DNA from: Microcystis novacekii Mn_MB_F_20050700_S1
Lineage (GTDB): Bacteria; Cyanobacteriota; Cyanobacteriia; Cyanobacteriales; Microcystaceae
Direction of reading: 5' to 3'
DNA: 46,195 nt
Assembly (NCBI GenBank): GCA_007096045.1
Contig: SFAU01000018.1
Location: forward strand, 1-46,195
In this document: positions 13,501 through 19,022 of the stretch, one piece after another
Position numbering within the stretch: position 1 is the stretch's first letter
Layout of the letters: each line of letters starts with the position of its first letter
The notes under the pieces: model-generated
Seen by the model: the letters and a program-made list of their open reading frames with translations, nothing else
The model's database searches: none
Told to the model about the DNA's origin: nothing
Made by a program: the position numbers and the translations under genes

Positions 13501-16500
13501 TCTGAGTCTGGATCAAGTGCTTTAACATCATAAATATAAGCATTTTTGGCTTGGAAATTAGGATCGTAAACAGCATAAAGTCCCTGTCCATTATTACTAT
13601 TAGCAATTAAGATGCCTTGATTGTCATTGGTATCTAAATCTATAATGGTATTGCCATTATTCTGATACAGTTTTTTGATTCCGTCAAAAATTGGATGAGG
13701 TGAAGGATTAATTGGTATAGTTCCTTGAATATTATTATACTGATTGGCAAATGACAACCCAAAATTATTTAAGAAATCTTTCCAAGTATTAGCCTCATTA
13801 GTAGAATTCCCTAAAGTTCCTGTCCCTGCGGCGACATAGACACTTCCTCCACTATTTACATAATCAATTAGTACCTGATTATCGGCAGAAAATCCACCAA
13901 CAAAGACCCCATCATATTGTTGTAATGTCTCTAATGTAAAAGATAAGTTAGTATTAACTGTCCATTGATATCCATCGCTAGTCAAAGCCTCCGCTAATTT
14001 AGATGCTGTCAAACTAAAATTATTAGAATATCCCAGAAATGATCCTTTTTCTCCACCGGTAAAATAGTCGGCAATATTTTGAGCAAATAATTTGGCATCT
14101 TCGGGAGCATTACTAAATCCAAAATCACTCAATGTCCACTCATCATTAGCAACAATAATTTTACCAGATTTATTTTGACTAACTCTCGCATCAACAACAG
14201 GAATAGACGTAATAATCGGGGGACGATTAGGCGGTGGCGCAATCACAGAAAGGGTATAATCTTGTTGATCTATCCCTCCTCTACCATCGTTTACTTGTAC
14301 AGAAATACTATAATTACCAACAGCATTTGTCCCAGGAGTCCAGCTAATTTTGCCAGTATCACTCTCAATAGTCATATCATTAGGTGCTGTTAAGAGAGAA
14401 TAAGTAAGGCTATCTCCCTCTAAATCTGTAGCATCAGCATCATAGATATAAGGTTTATTAATTAACCCTTCAATATCAGGATCGCTGATAAAATTCGGTG
14501 CAGTATTTAACTTACCTAAAAAGACTAATTCATAGGTAAATTGAACCTCTTGTGGATTCAAGAAAGCCAGGGTTTTACCTTGGGTGATTTCAAGAGGCTC
14601 TAAGGTATTACTATTGACTAAATTGCTCAGATTATAGTAAGGCAATCCTTCAGGAGTTAGGCCATTTGCTCCCACTACCTGAACGGTAGGCTCGCTAATT
14701 GATTTAATCGCCACGACTAAAGGCGAATCAACGACATATTCTCCCTGATTTAGCACCACAAAATCTGCGTATAGGGTTTTATTATCTTGATTAAAAGAAG
14801 TCCTTAAATAGTCGGCATTTAGGCTGCTGCTTACATCTGACAATTGACTAAAATCAATGGGTTGACTAATGGCAGTAGGCTCAATTTCTGGGGTGACAGT
14901 AGGCGCAATTGTTCCATCTCCTGCTAACAGTTGAATATTCTTAATACGGACTGAAGTTTGCGTGTCACTATCATTATTAACTAACCGGAAAATTAAAGTA
15001 GCATCTCCTGGAGTTACTCCCGTTAAATTCACCTTAACTGTCATTCCCGCAATGCTGACTCCAGAAGCAAATGTTGAGGGTTGTCCTTCTGTAATATTAA
15101 AGAAAGCATCTCGATTAGGTTGAATTGTATGGATTAAAGAATTGCCTTGAGCATCGACTAATGCCACTTCAAAAGCATCATTAATACTATCAGTATCGGT
15201 AGTATCAAAGGTCAGATCATTGTAGGCAAAACTCAGGAAAGAAGAAGCCGCAGTAATACTAATATTTTGCTGATATTTTTGGGCAAAAATACTATTTTCT
15301 TGTAACAGAATACTATCATTGGTTACTGTAACAGCGATTGTTCCTGTCTCGCTTAATGCTTCACCACTTCCAGTATTTCCTAAGTCATTAACCGACAAAG
15401 AAATCGTGTCATTCCCTACAAAATTAATAATTGGACTATAAATTAGATTATTCAGAGCATTATTAAGATTAACAAGACTGCTTCTAAAGACCAATTTACT
15501 ATCAGAAATACCATCGCCATTAATAAATGTTAATCCGTTAGTTTGATTTAAACTAATAACTCCATTAGATGCAATTAATACGACTTCCAAATCACCATTC
15601 TGAGCATCAACATCACTGATATTGATGCCTTGAATAACTAAGTTATTATTCTCTAGAACTGACTGTTTTGGTGGAAGGGTAATCTGAGGCGATTCATTAA
15701 CATTGCTAATCTTAACCGTAAAGATTTGGTCATAAGTTAACCCTCCCACATCCGTTGTCCTGACCCGAATACTATAGGAAGATTGCGTCTCGAAATCAGC
15801 CGAGTTTTTAACTCTGAGTTCATTCCCCACAATCGTAAACGCACTATTATCCGTATCTCCCTGTCCCGTGACCAAACTATAATTATGACTATCTCCCACA
15901 TCAGGGTCAAGGGTACTCAATGTCCCAATTAAGAAATTATTGCCACTATTTTCAGCAATGGTATCCTTACTTAGAATTAATCCTGTCGGTGCTTGGTTAA
16001 CCACCACGGGTAATCGTTCAATATTTTGGCTAAACGTTCCGACGTTCCCAGCTAAATCTGTCGCTGAAACGCTCAAGTTATTATTCCCTAAGTTTAATAA
16101 TTGATTGCTAAAACTAAACTCTCCTAACCCATTAGCTGTCGCCTCCAATCCTCCCAGTCTAACCGTTAAATTCGCCTCGGTTGTTCCCACTAATATCACT
16201 GTCTCAAAAGTGGTTTTTAAGTCTCCTACGGGTTCAGAATCAAAATTAGGAGCTAAATTTAAACTTAAATTGGGAGCTAGTCTATCTAAACTAAAATCAT
16301 AGCTATAAATCGCAGAAATATTGCCTTTATTATCTTGCGCCGTTAACTTTAAACTATAGTTACCATCAGGTAAAGTACCGGCATTAATTTCAGTTAATTG
16401 TGCCGTGGTGAGCCAGAATTTTCCATCCGCTTGAATCAGCGATAAAATCTCCACTGCACTACTATTTAATTGCGCTTTAACGCTGGTCAGGGGACTACTA

Positions 16501-17225
16501 TAGCTAATTTGACCTTGAATCCTAGGGTCATAAGTTAGGCGATCACTGTTACTAATTCCTGTATCATTAACTAAGTTAGCTGTAATTTCCGGCGCTTTCC
16601 CGGGATTTGGTAAGAAGTCAAAGGCTGTTAATTGTGCAGGAGTAACTGGCTGTACATAAATGTAAGGCCTGGCTGTTAGATTTCCTTTCCCATCACTGTC
16701 GAGCAGGACGATGGTTCCACCACTATAGGGACTCAGATCAATGTAGCCATCTCCCAGAGGATCGAACTTATTATATCCAACACTTTGTAGAACTACTGTC
16801 AGGTCAATTTTATCTTCACCGATGGTAAAATCTTTAATCGTATCCCCGGCATCTCTGAGACTTTCATAGACGAAAATATCCGCACCTAATCCCCCAGTTA
16901 AATTATCTGCTCCCTGTCCTCCAGTCAAGCGATCTCTCCCATCTGTCCCAATTAAATTATCTCGTCCCGGTGTGCCGACAATTTGATTAATTGGTGGTTC
17001 CGTTGTTAAGTTAGTAGGACTGTTCGAGATAGTTAATGGCGCTTGCTGGTATGGTTGGCTGATTAGGGGGGTAATATTAATTGTAACTGGTGCGAGAGCT
17101 AAGTTAGGGTTGGGAACCGGAATGGCGAGTTGGCCGGACGGATTTAACTGGTCTGCCAGAGGTACTGCCGTCCCCAGAAGTAAGCTAGAATTAGATGTCA
17201 GCGATTCCAAGTTTTCCACTGTCAA
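1575..17225 (-). CDS. Giant secreted polymorphic toxin: RTX, Ig/cadherin/CARDB/FG-GAP modules, RHS/YD core, nuclease-like tip
   Basis: This is a 5216-residue modular protein, probably exported and acting on other cells. Approximate order: RTX calcium-binding nonapeptides with GGxGAD repeats (85-145); Ig-like (316-400); cadherin-like (410-630); putative-Ig (906-993); a GATase-like insertion (1025-1225); thrombospondin-C/lectin-like (1325-1525); DUF642-like (1577-1735); CARDB (1770-1885); seven FG-GAP blades with DxDxDGxPE calcium loops (1915-2290); second CARDB (2333-2440); SdrD-B-like (2448-2710); lectin-like (2735-2920); tandem He_PIG repeats (2950-3600); Ig-like (3600-3780); RHS/YD core (3785-5035) ending in a GRFVSRD...NFIDPSGY motif; variable tip (5040-5216) with ADAVIK and IVIETKT, PD-(D/E)XK-like. 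The first in-frame start is TTG at 17225. GTG at 17219 is better placed, 8 bases after AGGGG. The gene begins 18 bases after an exported-protein gene, so the two are probably co-transcribed. Domain names are by eye. Confidence 0.9.
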   Translation of the reverse strand: MTVENLESLTSNSSLLLGTAVPLADQLNPSGQLAIPVPNPNLALAPVTINITPLISQPYQQAPLTISNSPTNLTTEPPINQIVGTPGRDNLIGTDGRDRLTGGQGADNLTGGLGADIFVYESLRDAGDTIKDFTIGEDKIDLTVVLQSVGYNKFDPLGDGYIDLSPYSGGTIVLLDSDGKGNLTARPYIYVQPVTPAQLTAFDFLPNPGKAPEITANLVNDTGISNSDRLTYDPRIQGQISYSSPLTSVKAQLNSSAVEILSLIQADGKFWLTTAQLTEINAGTLPDGNYSLKLTAQDNKGNISAIYSYDFSLDRLAPNLSLNLAPNFDSEPVGDLKTTFETVILVGTTEANLTVRLGGLEATANGLGEFSFSNQLLNLGNNNLSVSATDLAGNVGTFSQNIERLPVVVNQAPTGLILSKDTIAENSGNNFLIGTLSTLDPDVGDSHNYSLVTGQGDTDNSAFTIVGNELRVKNSADFETQSSYSIRVRTTDVGGLTYDQIFTVKISNVNESPQITLPPKQSVLENNNLVIQGINISDVDAQNGDLEVVLIASNGVISLNQTNGLTFINGDGISDSKLVFRSSLVNLNNALNNLIYSPIINFVGNDTISLSVNDLGNTGSGEALSETGTIAVTVTNDSILLQENSIFAQKYQQNISITAASSFLSFAYNDLTFDTTDTDSINDAFEVALVDAQGNSLIHTIQPNRDAFFNITEGQPSTFASGVSIAGMTVKVNLTGVTPGDATLIFRLVNNDSDTQTSVRIKNIQLLAGDGTIAPTVTPEIEPTAISQPIDFSQLSDVSSSLNADYLRTSFNQDNKTLYADFVVLNQGEYVVDSPLVVAIKSISEPTVQVVGANGLTPEGLPYYNLSNLVNSNTLEPLEITQGKTLAFLNPQEVQFTYELVFLGKLNTAPNFISDPDIEGLINKPYIYDADATDLEGDSLTYSLLTAPNDMTIESDTGKISWTPGTNAVGNYSISVQVNDGRGGIDQQDYTLSVIAPPPNRPPIITSIPVVDARVSQNKSGKIIVANDEWTLSDFGFSNAPEDAKLFAQNIADYFTGGEKGSFLGYSNNFSLTASKLAEALTSDGYQWTVNTNLSFTLETLQQYDGVFVGGFSADNQVLIDYVNSGGSVYVAAGTGTLGNSTNEANTWKDFLNNFGLSFANQYNNIQGTIPINPSPHPIFDGIKKLYQNNGNTIIDLDTNDNQGILIANSNNGQGLYAVYDPNFQAKNAYIYDVKALDPDSDILTYELVKSPTGMWIEPETGIIRWLPTANQIGLQDITVKVSDGKGGIAEQKYQILVQQEAGNTPPVIITDPVTKVYPSSSSGNPQLFDLSKWETVQYEFNSQPDASWQIQPGNTVVEQKINADASILLSNTDVTNNRIEGTWKVGTSDDDDYIGFVFGYQDSQHFYLFDWKQADQNDPLGFSERGMSIKVVDANSSLTGTDLWPTNGNGLRVKQLFHNTVAWKDLTDYKFTLDFLPGQFTITVKEGNTIIESITINDNTYTSGKFGFYNYSQSNVLYSGFTQQALQTYNYAYDVDAIDVDQDKLTYSLIDKPTGMAINLDSGLITWTPVSQPSQDNLIQNGSFELGQLFQGDWIDLDIGSTAIEGWKVFKKNISWHQGQFLASDGQRCLDVDGSGFFGGIEQTINTQPGQKYHLKFDLAGNTNCPPSIKKLLVQAAEQSAEFSFNTTNRSNTNMGWQTQTWEFTASASQTTLRFSSLDTEIGFCGAVIDNVSVRALTVAPANVTVKVEDGRGGFDTQSFVLELADRNVDLTLADIDTKNLVIDGQLLTVSGQVSAQIKNQGLNNLSDRFKVIFFEDRNLNQAYDVGIDTVLGETQVTTPLQAGQSTTVTTNLSGFLSFINSPIWGFVDADKVITETNENNNLAFSSQDCIIQPSGQFNPVVEWNKNTFSVLPSSNQVMMTPAVIDLNGDQIPDIVFSTFTGSNYTTDGVLRAISGANGSELWTVTNSAYEVRGASGVAVGDIDNDGKPEILATVESGDALIAFEHDGTFKWRSSAVWGGINWGSASIADLNQDSTPEIIIGATVLDNQGRIIWQGNSVGGLGRGDNGAGPLSIVADLDLDGSPEVIAGRSAYRANGSLYWNASINDGFAAIGNFDSDPNPEIVIVSGGQVYLLEHTGQIKWGGVSIPGGGNGGTPTIADIDGDGQPEIGVAGANRYVVFETDASIKWTSVTQDNSSNVTGSSVFDFDGDGKAEIVYGDELYLRIYNGSDGNILYQLPKGSGTTYELPLIVDVDADGNAEIVAVANNYYLGSQTGIFVIGDLNDTWVSTRQLWNQHSYHITNINDDGSIPIKEQNSWQIHNTYRLNLQTNYSPLAAPDLTASYLRTEEASGKTTIKARIGNGGSIFVAAGVNVAFYKGDPKAGGVLLGTTKTTKKLEIGGFEDVSLTVNGTSLQNIWVVADDDGTGKGQVNECNEENNRYSEVFVNGRGEIRGTKWEDINGDGIRNNLIADSVAEFSGVQGQNNWYYGYYDGPFISSDFQQMTQFVTNTTSSLWAVQEGTFWTLVGSNWTHPNGVITSGGRTPVEQWSVRRWVSEAEGEIEISGKLAKVGSQIGGNGVIGRVIVDGVEIWSQAIAGNNTEGIDYKVKATVKAGSIVDFALDPNAANDLVDSTIFTAKITQLEPGLAGVTVYLDLNNNGILDINEPTQITASDNPNTLDIDETGQYRFINLTPGTYLVREVVPEGYKQTFPTNLSNRIITNTNVKVTGTSDPWLAGMPDGSKASIQDIAPAQSPTIVRNLQLLSGSILTFEVTGGQVGNGPSPSLLSPNADGTNSAGTFQNHLTQFSQTDGGSENGISGLFAPINSLVGVFLGSGQPNSNTAPNILDFRNSGNVNGGINYSTISPQLKQVFFIGDGVNTEGRRQQIVVPDGATRLFLGTMDGFEWGNNVGFYDVSVTESLSEPQPSFHTVTLTSGQIVENINFGNTKTNPIKPNQAPTFTSTAPITAQIDQLLRYDAKATDPDSDRLTFDLPLKPEGMIVDTNTGILVWKPTLNQIGIHDVTLRVQDGKGGVSLQSFQIKVNSLNNAPIITSSPDLEAVANLPYQYQIQAQDADGDAIAFRLDTTPTGVTLDATTGILRWTPTTSQIGQHTLTLIASDGQGGETTQIYTLNVVAAAPNNAPQITSTPRNNVALGTSYFYTLNISDPDGDPLTINLQNAPTGMTLNQQGLITWTPEANQLGNHTVKVQVIDGRGGFAEQEWAIAVVSQRSNNQAPQILSTPSLQANINQIYQYNLVGNDPDGDPIFWSLETRPQGMSLDVTKGTIRWQPKLDQIGLHEVVIQAIDTQGATSSQRFTLAVNGVNLPPNITSVPLTRTVTNQAYAYTVVAKDPENGILTYNLGRKPNGMTIDQTGKIQWTPTQIGNYDIDVLVADNQGATATQTYQLVVGTQIINQAPNITSTPLFIANVGNPYQYQIKASDPDGQTLTYQLIEAPQGMTINANTGLVQWNTPITGNYKVVVAAFDPLGLGVTQGYTLTAKVNSLPVIRSTTPPTGAVPGVPYRYDIQANDPDGGILIYSLDTASQAKGITVDEKGRLTWTPSTSQTGTHAITITITDAANGKVNQSFNLTVAPDTTAPKVIINRDKNFTNKGESVSFQVSATDNVGITNLQLLINNTPVVLDSNGVAVFTPTNSGVITAKAIAFDAAGNKAEATTNVNVLDPTDTEAPSVSLDLSGIANFEITTPTPIKGTVNDTNLAYYALEVAPADGSAPFKEMFRGTTPVTNGVLGVLDPTLLPNDTYQVRLVAYDVNGKGNGVAELLDVSGDLKLGNFQLSFTDLEIPVGGIPITLNRTYDTLNSNNKDDFGYGWRMEFRDADVRTSLPKDELYQELGFRSVGFKEGDAVYITLPGGKREKFTFKLEAINSLVNAFLGRNGLYKPTFVADKGSTSTLSVQTAGVVLIRGQNGQVVPFSGGSAFAHYHPQDWGNYYQLTTKEGIVYNIDATTGDINSITNRNSDKLNFTDAGITSSNGVKVTFGRDTQGRITTVTDPMGKQIKYEYDSKGDLIKVTDRENNTTQFKYNNDQPHYLDEIIDPLGRTGIKNEYDENGRLTKVFNGEGKAVQLDYNPDNSLYTVKDPLGNATTYEYDLRGNIVSEVDANGGIIKRTYDDNNNLLSETNPEGEKLSYTYDIKGNKLSETDALGNVTRYTYNANNDLLTTTDALGNVVTNTYDSRGNLLSITGLSNETVTLAYDSNGLLTQLTTAEGTTKYEYDYRGNITKEINPLGYEITYTYNNNSNRLTETHTLTTPNGIRTLVTKTEYDTKGNIIKVTDAEGNISQTIYDAAGQKIKEIDALGRTTKYVYSDGGQLLETIYPDATPNNDSDNPRTRKEYDAANRLTAEIDELGRRTQFQYDALGRLTFTLYPDLTPNDNTDNPRKETRYDKAGRAIAEVDERGNITRYTYDDAGRRTETILPDNTPNNDADNPRIVVTYDALGRQISQTDPLGRKTQFVYDNLGRLTGQIFADNTSISTTFDQAGRVIAKIDQEGNKTKYEYNALGQLTAVIDALNNRTEYGYNELGNLITQKDANGNITRYEYDGIGRRIATQLPLNQRSSNQYDQVGNIISTTDFNGQIITFTYDERNRLLRKNLPSNQQVTYTYTLTGQRATETDSNGTITYQYDSRDRLLSRLDPDGVKIQYTYDAAGNRTSVTVPSGKTSYTFDEQNRLKTVTDPSNGVTTYNYDLAGNLIKTTLPNGTIETRDYDLLNRLLYLQNSNSTSIINSFRYTLDKVGNRLTVVEQDGRKSNYEYDDLYRLLKEEVIDGTTRTISYTYDAVSNRLTRNDLTRNDSLEGNTTYQYDKNDRLLEEVTNGVTTNYTYDNNGNTLSKTTGTDKVNYQWDAENRLVGLDNNGDGVNEVTNKYDSDGIRISQIVNGEETRFLVDKNRDYAQVLEEYTPSKIIKASYIYGNDLISQLRNNQRSFYHVDGLGSTRALTDINGLVTDRYAYEAFGEIIKQLGNTKNLYLFAGEQRDPNLGLDYLRARYLDVNTGRFVSRDVFSGFYKQPITLHKYLYANTNSVNFIDPSGYSFFFGFGLDLEVRYSVNTSSAYVSRMAINNSAGKAFEHFVIAQLERYLGKEAVFTGVRFVGPGGIRVADAVIKLGERLIVIETKTNVPLAGSSLARLGSQIKTFSLGTIQSAKYAELRGLGADGVVLITEQSAAAIETSFAAIEAQIGTGTLTGIVKGTIDLTTVLRGLLLGI

Positions 17226-17243
17226 TTCCCCTCTCTTTCTCTG

Positions 17244-18056
17244 TTAATTAGCTTCAGTATCTTTAGATTTGACTACATTTATTCCGATTCCAAAACAACC
17301 AAATATAATCAGTCCTCCCACTGGCGAAGATTCAGGGATAGTTTCAGGTATATTAGTGGGAATTAAACTGACATTGCGGATCCTCAGGGCTGAAGTTAAA
17401 GGATAATCAGTTAAGTCAATTACCCCAAAAGCTAGAGTATAAGTACCACCAGTGGTGAAGTTATAACTATAGGTTTTTTCTGCCGTCTCAGAAGCGAAAA
17501 AAGAAGAAGTAATAATTGCCTCAGTAACATCCATTAGTTTAATCACTTTTCCTGCTGCCAGTAAGAAGGCATAGTCATTAAAAGGACCGATAGCAGCAGC
17601 AGTTTCATTCGTAAAAAATTGCCCCTGAAATGTTAATTTGTCACCTCTACTTACCGAAATAGTTGTCTTAATCGCCGAACCTTCATAAGCGAAACCATCA
17701 ATATCAAGTTGGCTGGCATTTATCCCCAAGAAATTTTCTAGCAAGGGAGGAGTGCCAAAGCCGATAGCAGCGGCTGGATTTCCTGAAAAATTGAATGTTC
17801 CTGCACTGACTCCCAAATCCCCATCGTCATCTTGCTTGGCATCGGTGGACAATTGCGCCCTATCTGCATCGATAATCTTGACATCCCCCAATGTCTGCCA
17901 CTGAGTCAAGTCCAAGTTAGCGGCAGTAGCAGGGGCGATTGCTGCTAGGATGATAATAGCTGCCGATTTTAGCACGAGAAAGCCCCTGAGAGCAATTCTC
18001 TTGGCAGTTTTGCGTTCCTTTAATCTTGCTTTCATAGCTTCATTTAGCGATGCCAA
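17244..18056 (-). CDS. Exported protein with PEP-CTERM-like sorting tail
   Basis: This is a 270-residue protein. The N-terminus is basic, then a hydrophobic stretch (about 26-43) ends in APATAA, a typical signal peptidase site. The mature part is rich in beta-type sequence with no recognised catalytic motif. The C-terminus has PESSPVGG, a hydrophobic segment (GLIIFGCFGIGINVV) and a short polar end with one Lys pair region. This resembles a PEP-CTERM signal, although the tail is less basic than usual. It lies 18 bases upstream of the giant toxin gene on the same strand, so it is probably the first gene of that operon. It may be a surface partner or anchor for the giant protein, but this is inference. 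The start ATG at 18056 has no strong Shine-Dalgarno sequence. Confidence 0.75.
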   Translation of the reverse strand: MASLNEAMKARLKERKTAKRIALRGFLVLKSAAIIILAAIAPATAANLDLTQWQTLGDVKIIDADRAQLSTDAKQDDDGDLGVSAGTFNFSGNPAAAIGFGTPPLLENFLGINASQLDIDGFAYEGSAIKTTISVSRGDKLTFQGQFFTNETAAAIGPFNDYAFLLAAGKVIKLMDVTEAIITSSFFASETAEKTYSYNFTTGGTYTLAFGVIDLTDYPLTSALRIRNVSLIPTNIPETIPESSPVGGLIIFGCFGIGINVVKSKDTEAN

Positions 18057-18209
18057 AGAAGGTTATTCTTTATAAGACCGTAGCTTAGGGATTTTGTCAA
18101 GGTCTTTAACCAACATTCCGCACATCTTTATATGTAGCAATTCTTGAAGCTATGAGGTACAAGGGAGAGCAAATAGACAAATAATAGAACTCGCCAGCTT
18201 CATTCAAGA
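18057..18209. other. Intergenic region upstream of the toxin operon
   Basis: No gene is seen in this AT-rich stretch. It should hold the promoter for the minus-strand pair that begins at 18056, but I cannot assign -10/-35 boxes with confidence. The right part (from about 18140) probably belongs to the IS630 relic next to it. Confidence 0.4.
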
Positions 18210-18323
18210 CTCTATTCCGTAGATTTTCGCCAAAAAATTATCGATGTTTGGAAGAAAGAAAAAATTTCCATTCGAGGACTAGCCCAGAGATTTGACGTGG
18301 CTAAAAGCTTTATTCAGAAGTTG
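18210..18323 (+). pseudogene. IS630-family transposase relic (N-terminal HTH fragment)
   Basis: Translation from 18210 gives RLYSVDFRQKIIDVWKKEK followed by ISIRGLAQRFDVAKSFIQKL. This is the start of an IS630-type transposase with its helix-turn-helix, normally beginning MAYSVDFR. No ATG is present, and the frame is cut after about 38 residues at TTGCGGATTG, where a REP fragment begins. The rest of the IS is absent, so this is a dead fragment. Confidence 0.75.
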
Positions 18324-18378
18324 CGGATTGTTAATTTTGATTTTTTTACAGAATTGGTAGCCGCAAACACGCACCCTA
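18322..18378 (+). repeat. Partial REP copy fused to the IS relic
   Basis: GCGGATTGTTAATTTTGATT and the right-end ACGCACCCTAC match the forward REP copies at 1295 and 21641, but the left arm GGTGCGTTAC is missing and the middle is decayed. It is followed by CAAGATCGGCG, the usual tail. The IS fragment and the REP fragment join at about 18321. Confidence 0.6.
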
Positions 18379-18386
18379 CAAGATCG

Positions 18387-18420
18387 GCGTACTGCTAGGC
18401 AGTGCCTTCGGCATCGCACT
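18387..18420 (+). repeat. 34-bp direct repeat flanking hicBA, copy 1
   Basis: The 34 bases starting GCGTACTGCTAGGCAGTGCC match 18843-18876 at 30 of 34 positions in the same orientation. The two copies bracket the hicB-hicA pair. The last two bases of this copy form part of the hicA stop codon (TAG on the minus strand, 18419-18421). Confidence 0.7.
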
Positions 18421-18598
18421 ATTGGGCATTCAGGTTTCTGAGAATTTTTTGTGCTAAAAATTCTTTGATTTCTGTATGTCGTGGTACAGCTTCAATGACC
18501 CCAGTTTGAGGGTTAATCCAAAGAGAATGAGAAGCACCCTCTCGCTTAAGATAACAACCAGCTTTCCGCAACTTTTTTTCTAATTCTTTACGTTTCAT
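18419..18598 (-). CDS. hicA: HicA-type mRNA interferase toxin
   Basis: Reading from ATG at 18598 gives 59 residues beginning MKRKELEKKLRKAGCYLKRE, followed by GASHSLWINPQTG and PRHTEI. This is the compact double-stranded-RNA-binding-like HicA fold, with the family's catalytic His in the G-x-SH segment. HicA proteins cleave mRNA and are neutralised by HicB. Its ATG overlaps the TGA of the upstream hicB (ATGA), so translation is coupled, with antitoxin first. Length is normal for the family (about 60 residues). The TAG stop is supplied by the 34-bp repeat that abuts the gene, so the natural C-terminus may have been altered by a residue or two. Confidence 0.85.
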   Translation of the reverse strand: MKRKELEKKLRKAGCYLKREGASHSLWINPQTGVIEAVPRHTEIKEFLAQKILRNLNAQ

Positions 18599-18813
18599 GG
18601 AATGGAAATTGTCTCCTCGATCGCCTCTTTCGGTAGTCCTCGACGAATATCAGCTAAACGATCTTCAAAAATTAGTTGAATAGCACTTTTTAAGCTTTCT
18701 TTGGCTTCTTCAATGGTTTCTCCTTGACCATTTGCACCTAGGACTTCAGGACAAATCGCCCAGTATCCCCCTTCTGTTGCTGCTTCAATGATGGCGGTGA
18801 ATTCTCCTTTCAT
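18595..18813 (-). CDS. hicB: HicB-type antitoxin
   Basis: This 72-residue antitoxin begins MKGEFTAIIEAATEGGYWAI and has the HicB core CPEVLGANGQGETIEEAKES, followed by LKSAIQLIFEDR. It has only the partial RNase-H-like HicB domain, without an obvious separate DNA-binding domain. I chose ATG at 18813 because AAAGGAG lies 6 bases upstream. A longer frame to 18885 runs through a repeat sequence and is unlikely to be real. It forms an ATGA overlap with hicA and should bind and block that toxin and probably autoregulate the pair. Confidence 0.88.
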   Translation of the reverse strand: MKGEFTAIIEAATEGGYWAICPEVLGANGQGETIEEAKESLKSAIQLIFEDRLADIRRGLPKEAIEETISIP

Positions 18814-18842
18814 GACAATCTCCTTTGATAATTTATGAATTA

Positions 18843-18876
18843 GCGTGCTGCTACGCAGTGCCTTCAACATCGCACT
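18843..18876 (+). repeat. 34-bp direct repeat flanking hicBA, copy 2
   Basis: The copy starting GCGTGCTGCTACGCAGTGCC matches 18387-18420 (30/34 identical, same orientation). It lies 30 bases upstream of the hicB start. Recombination between the two copies would remove the whole hicBA pair. Confidence 0.7.
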
Positions 18877-18904
18877 CTCAATCAAAATATCACAAGATCA
18901 CGAC

Positions 18905-18961
18905 ACAAGATTAGAGCATCCTGGGGATGATGTTGGGTTGAGTACCGATCACCTAACCTAC
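18905..18961. repeat. Decayed GTAGGTTGGGTT-family element with HIP1-rich tail
   Basis: The block CTGGGGATGATGTTGGGTTG and the right end ACCTAACCTAC resemble the element at 1124-1211, but the left arm is lost. The tail CAAGAGCGGCGATCGC, followed by a second CAAGATCAGGCGATCGC, carries two HIP1 octamers. The stretch 18814-19022 holds only this and the 34-bp repeat, with no gene. Confidence 0.5.
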
Positions 18962-19022
18962 AAGAGCGGCGATCGCACTACAAGATATACAAGATCAGGC
19001 GATCGCATTAAATAGGTTTTAT

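Noticed and set aside
18595..18885. Longer hicB reading frame with 24 extra N-terminal codons
   Set aside because: The extension runs into the 34-bp repeat and lacks a ribosome binding site. The internal ATG at 18813 has AAAGGAG at the right distance.
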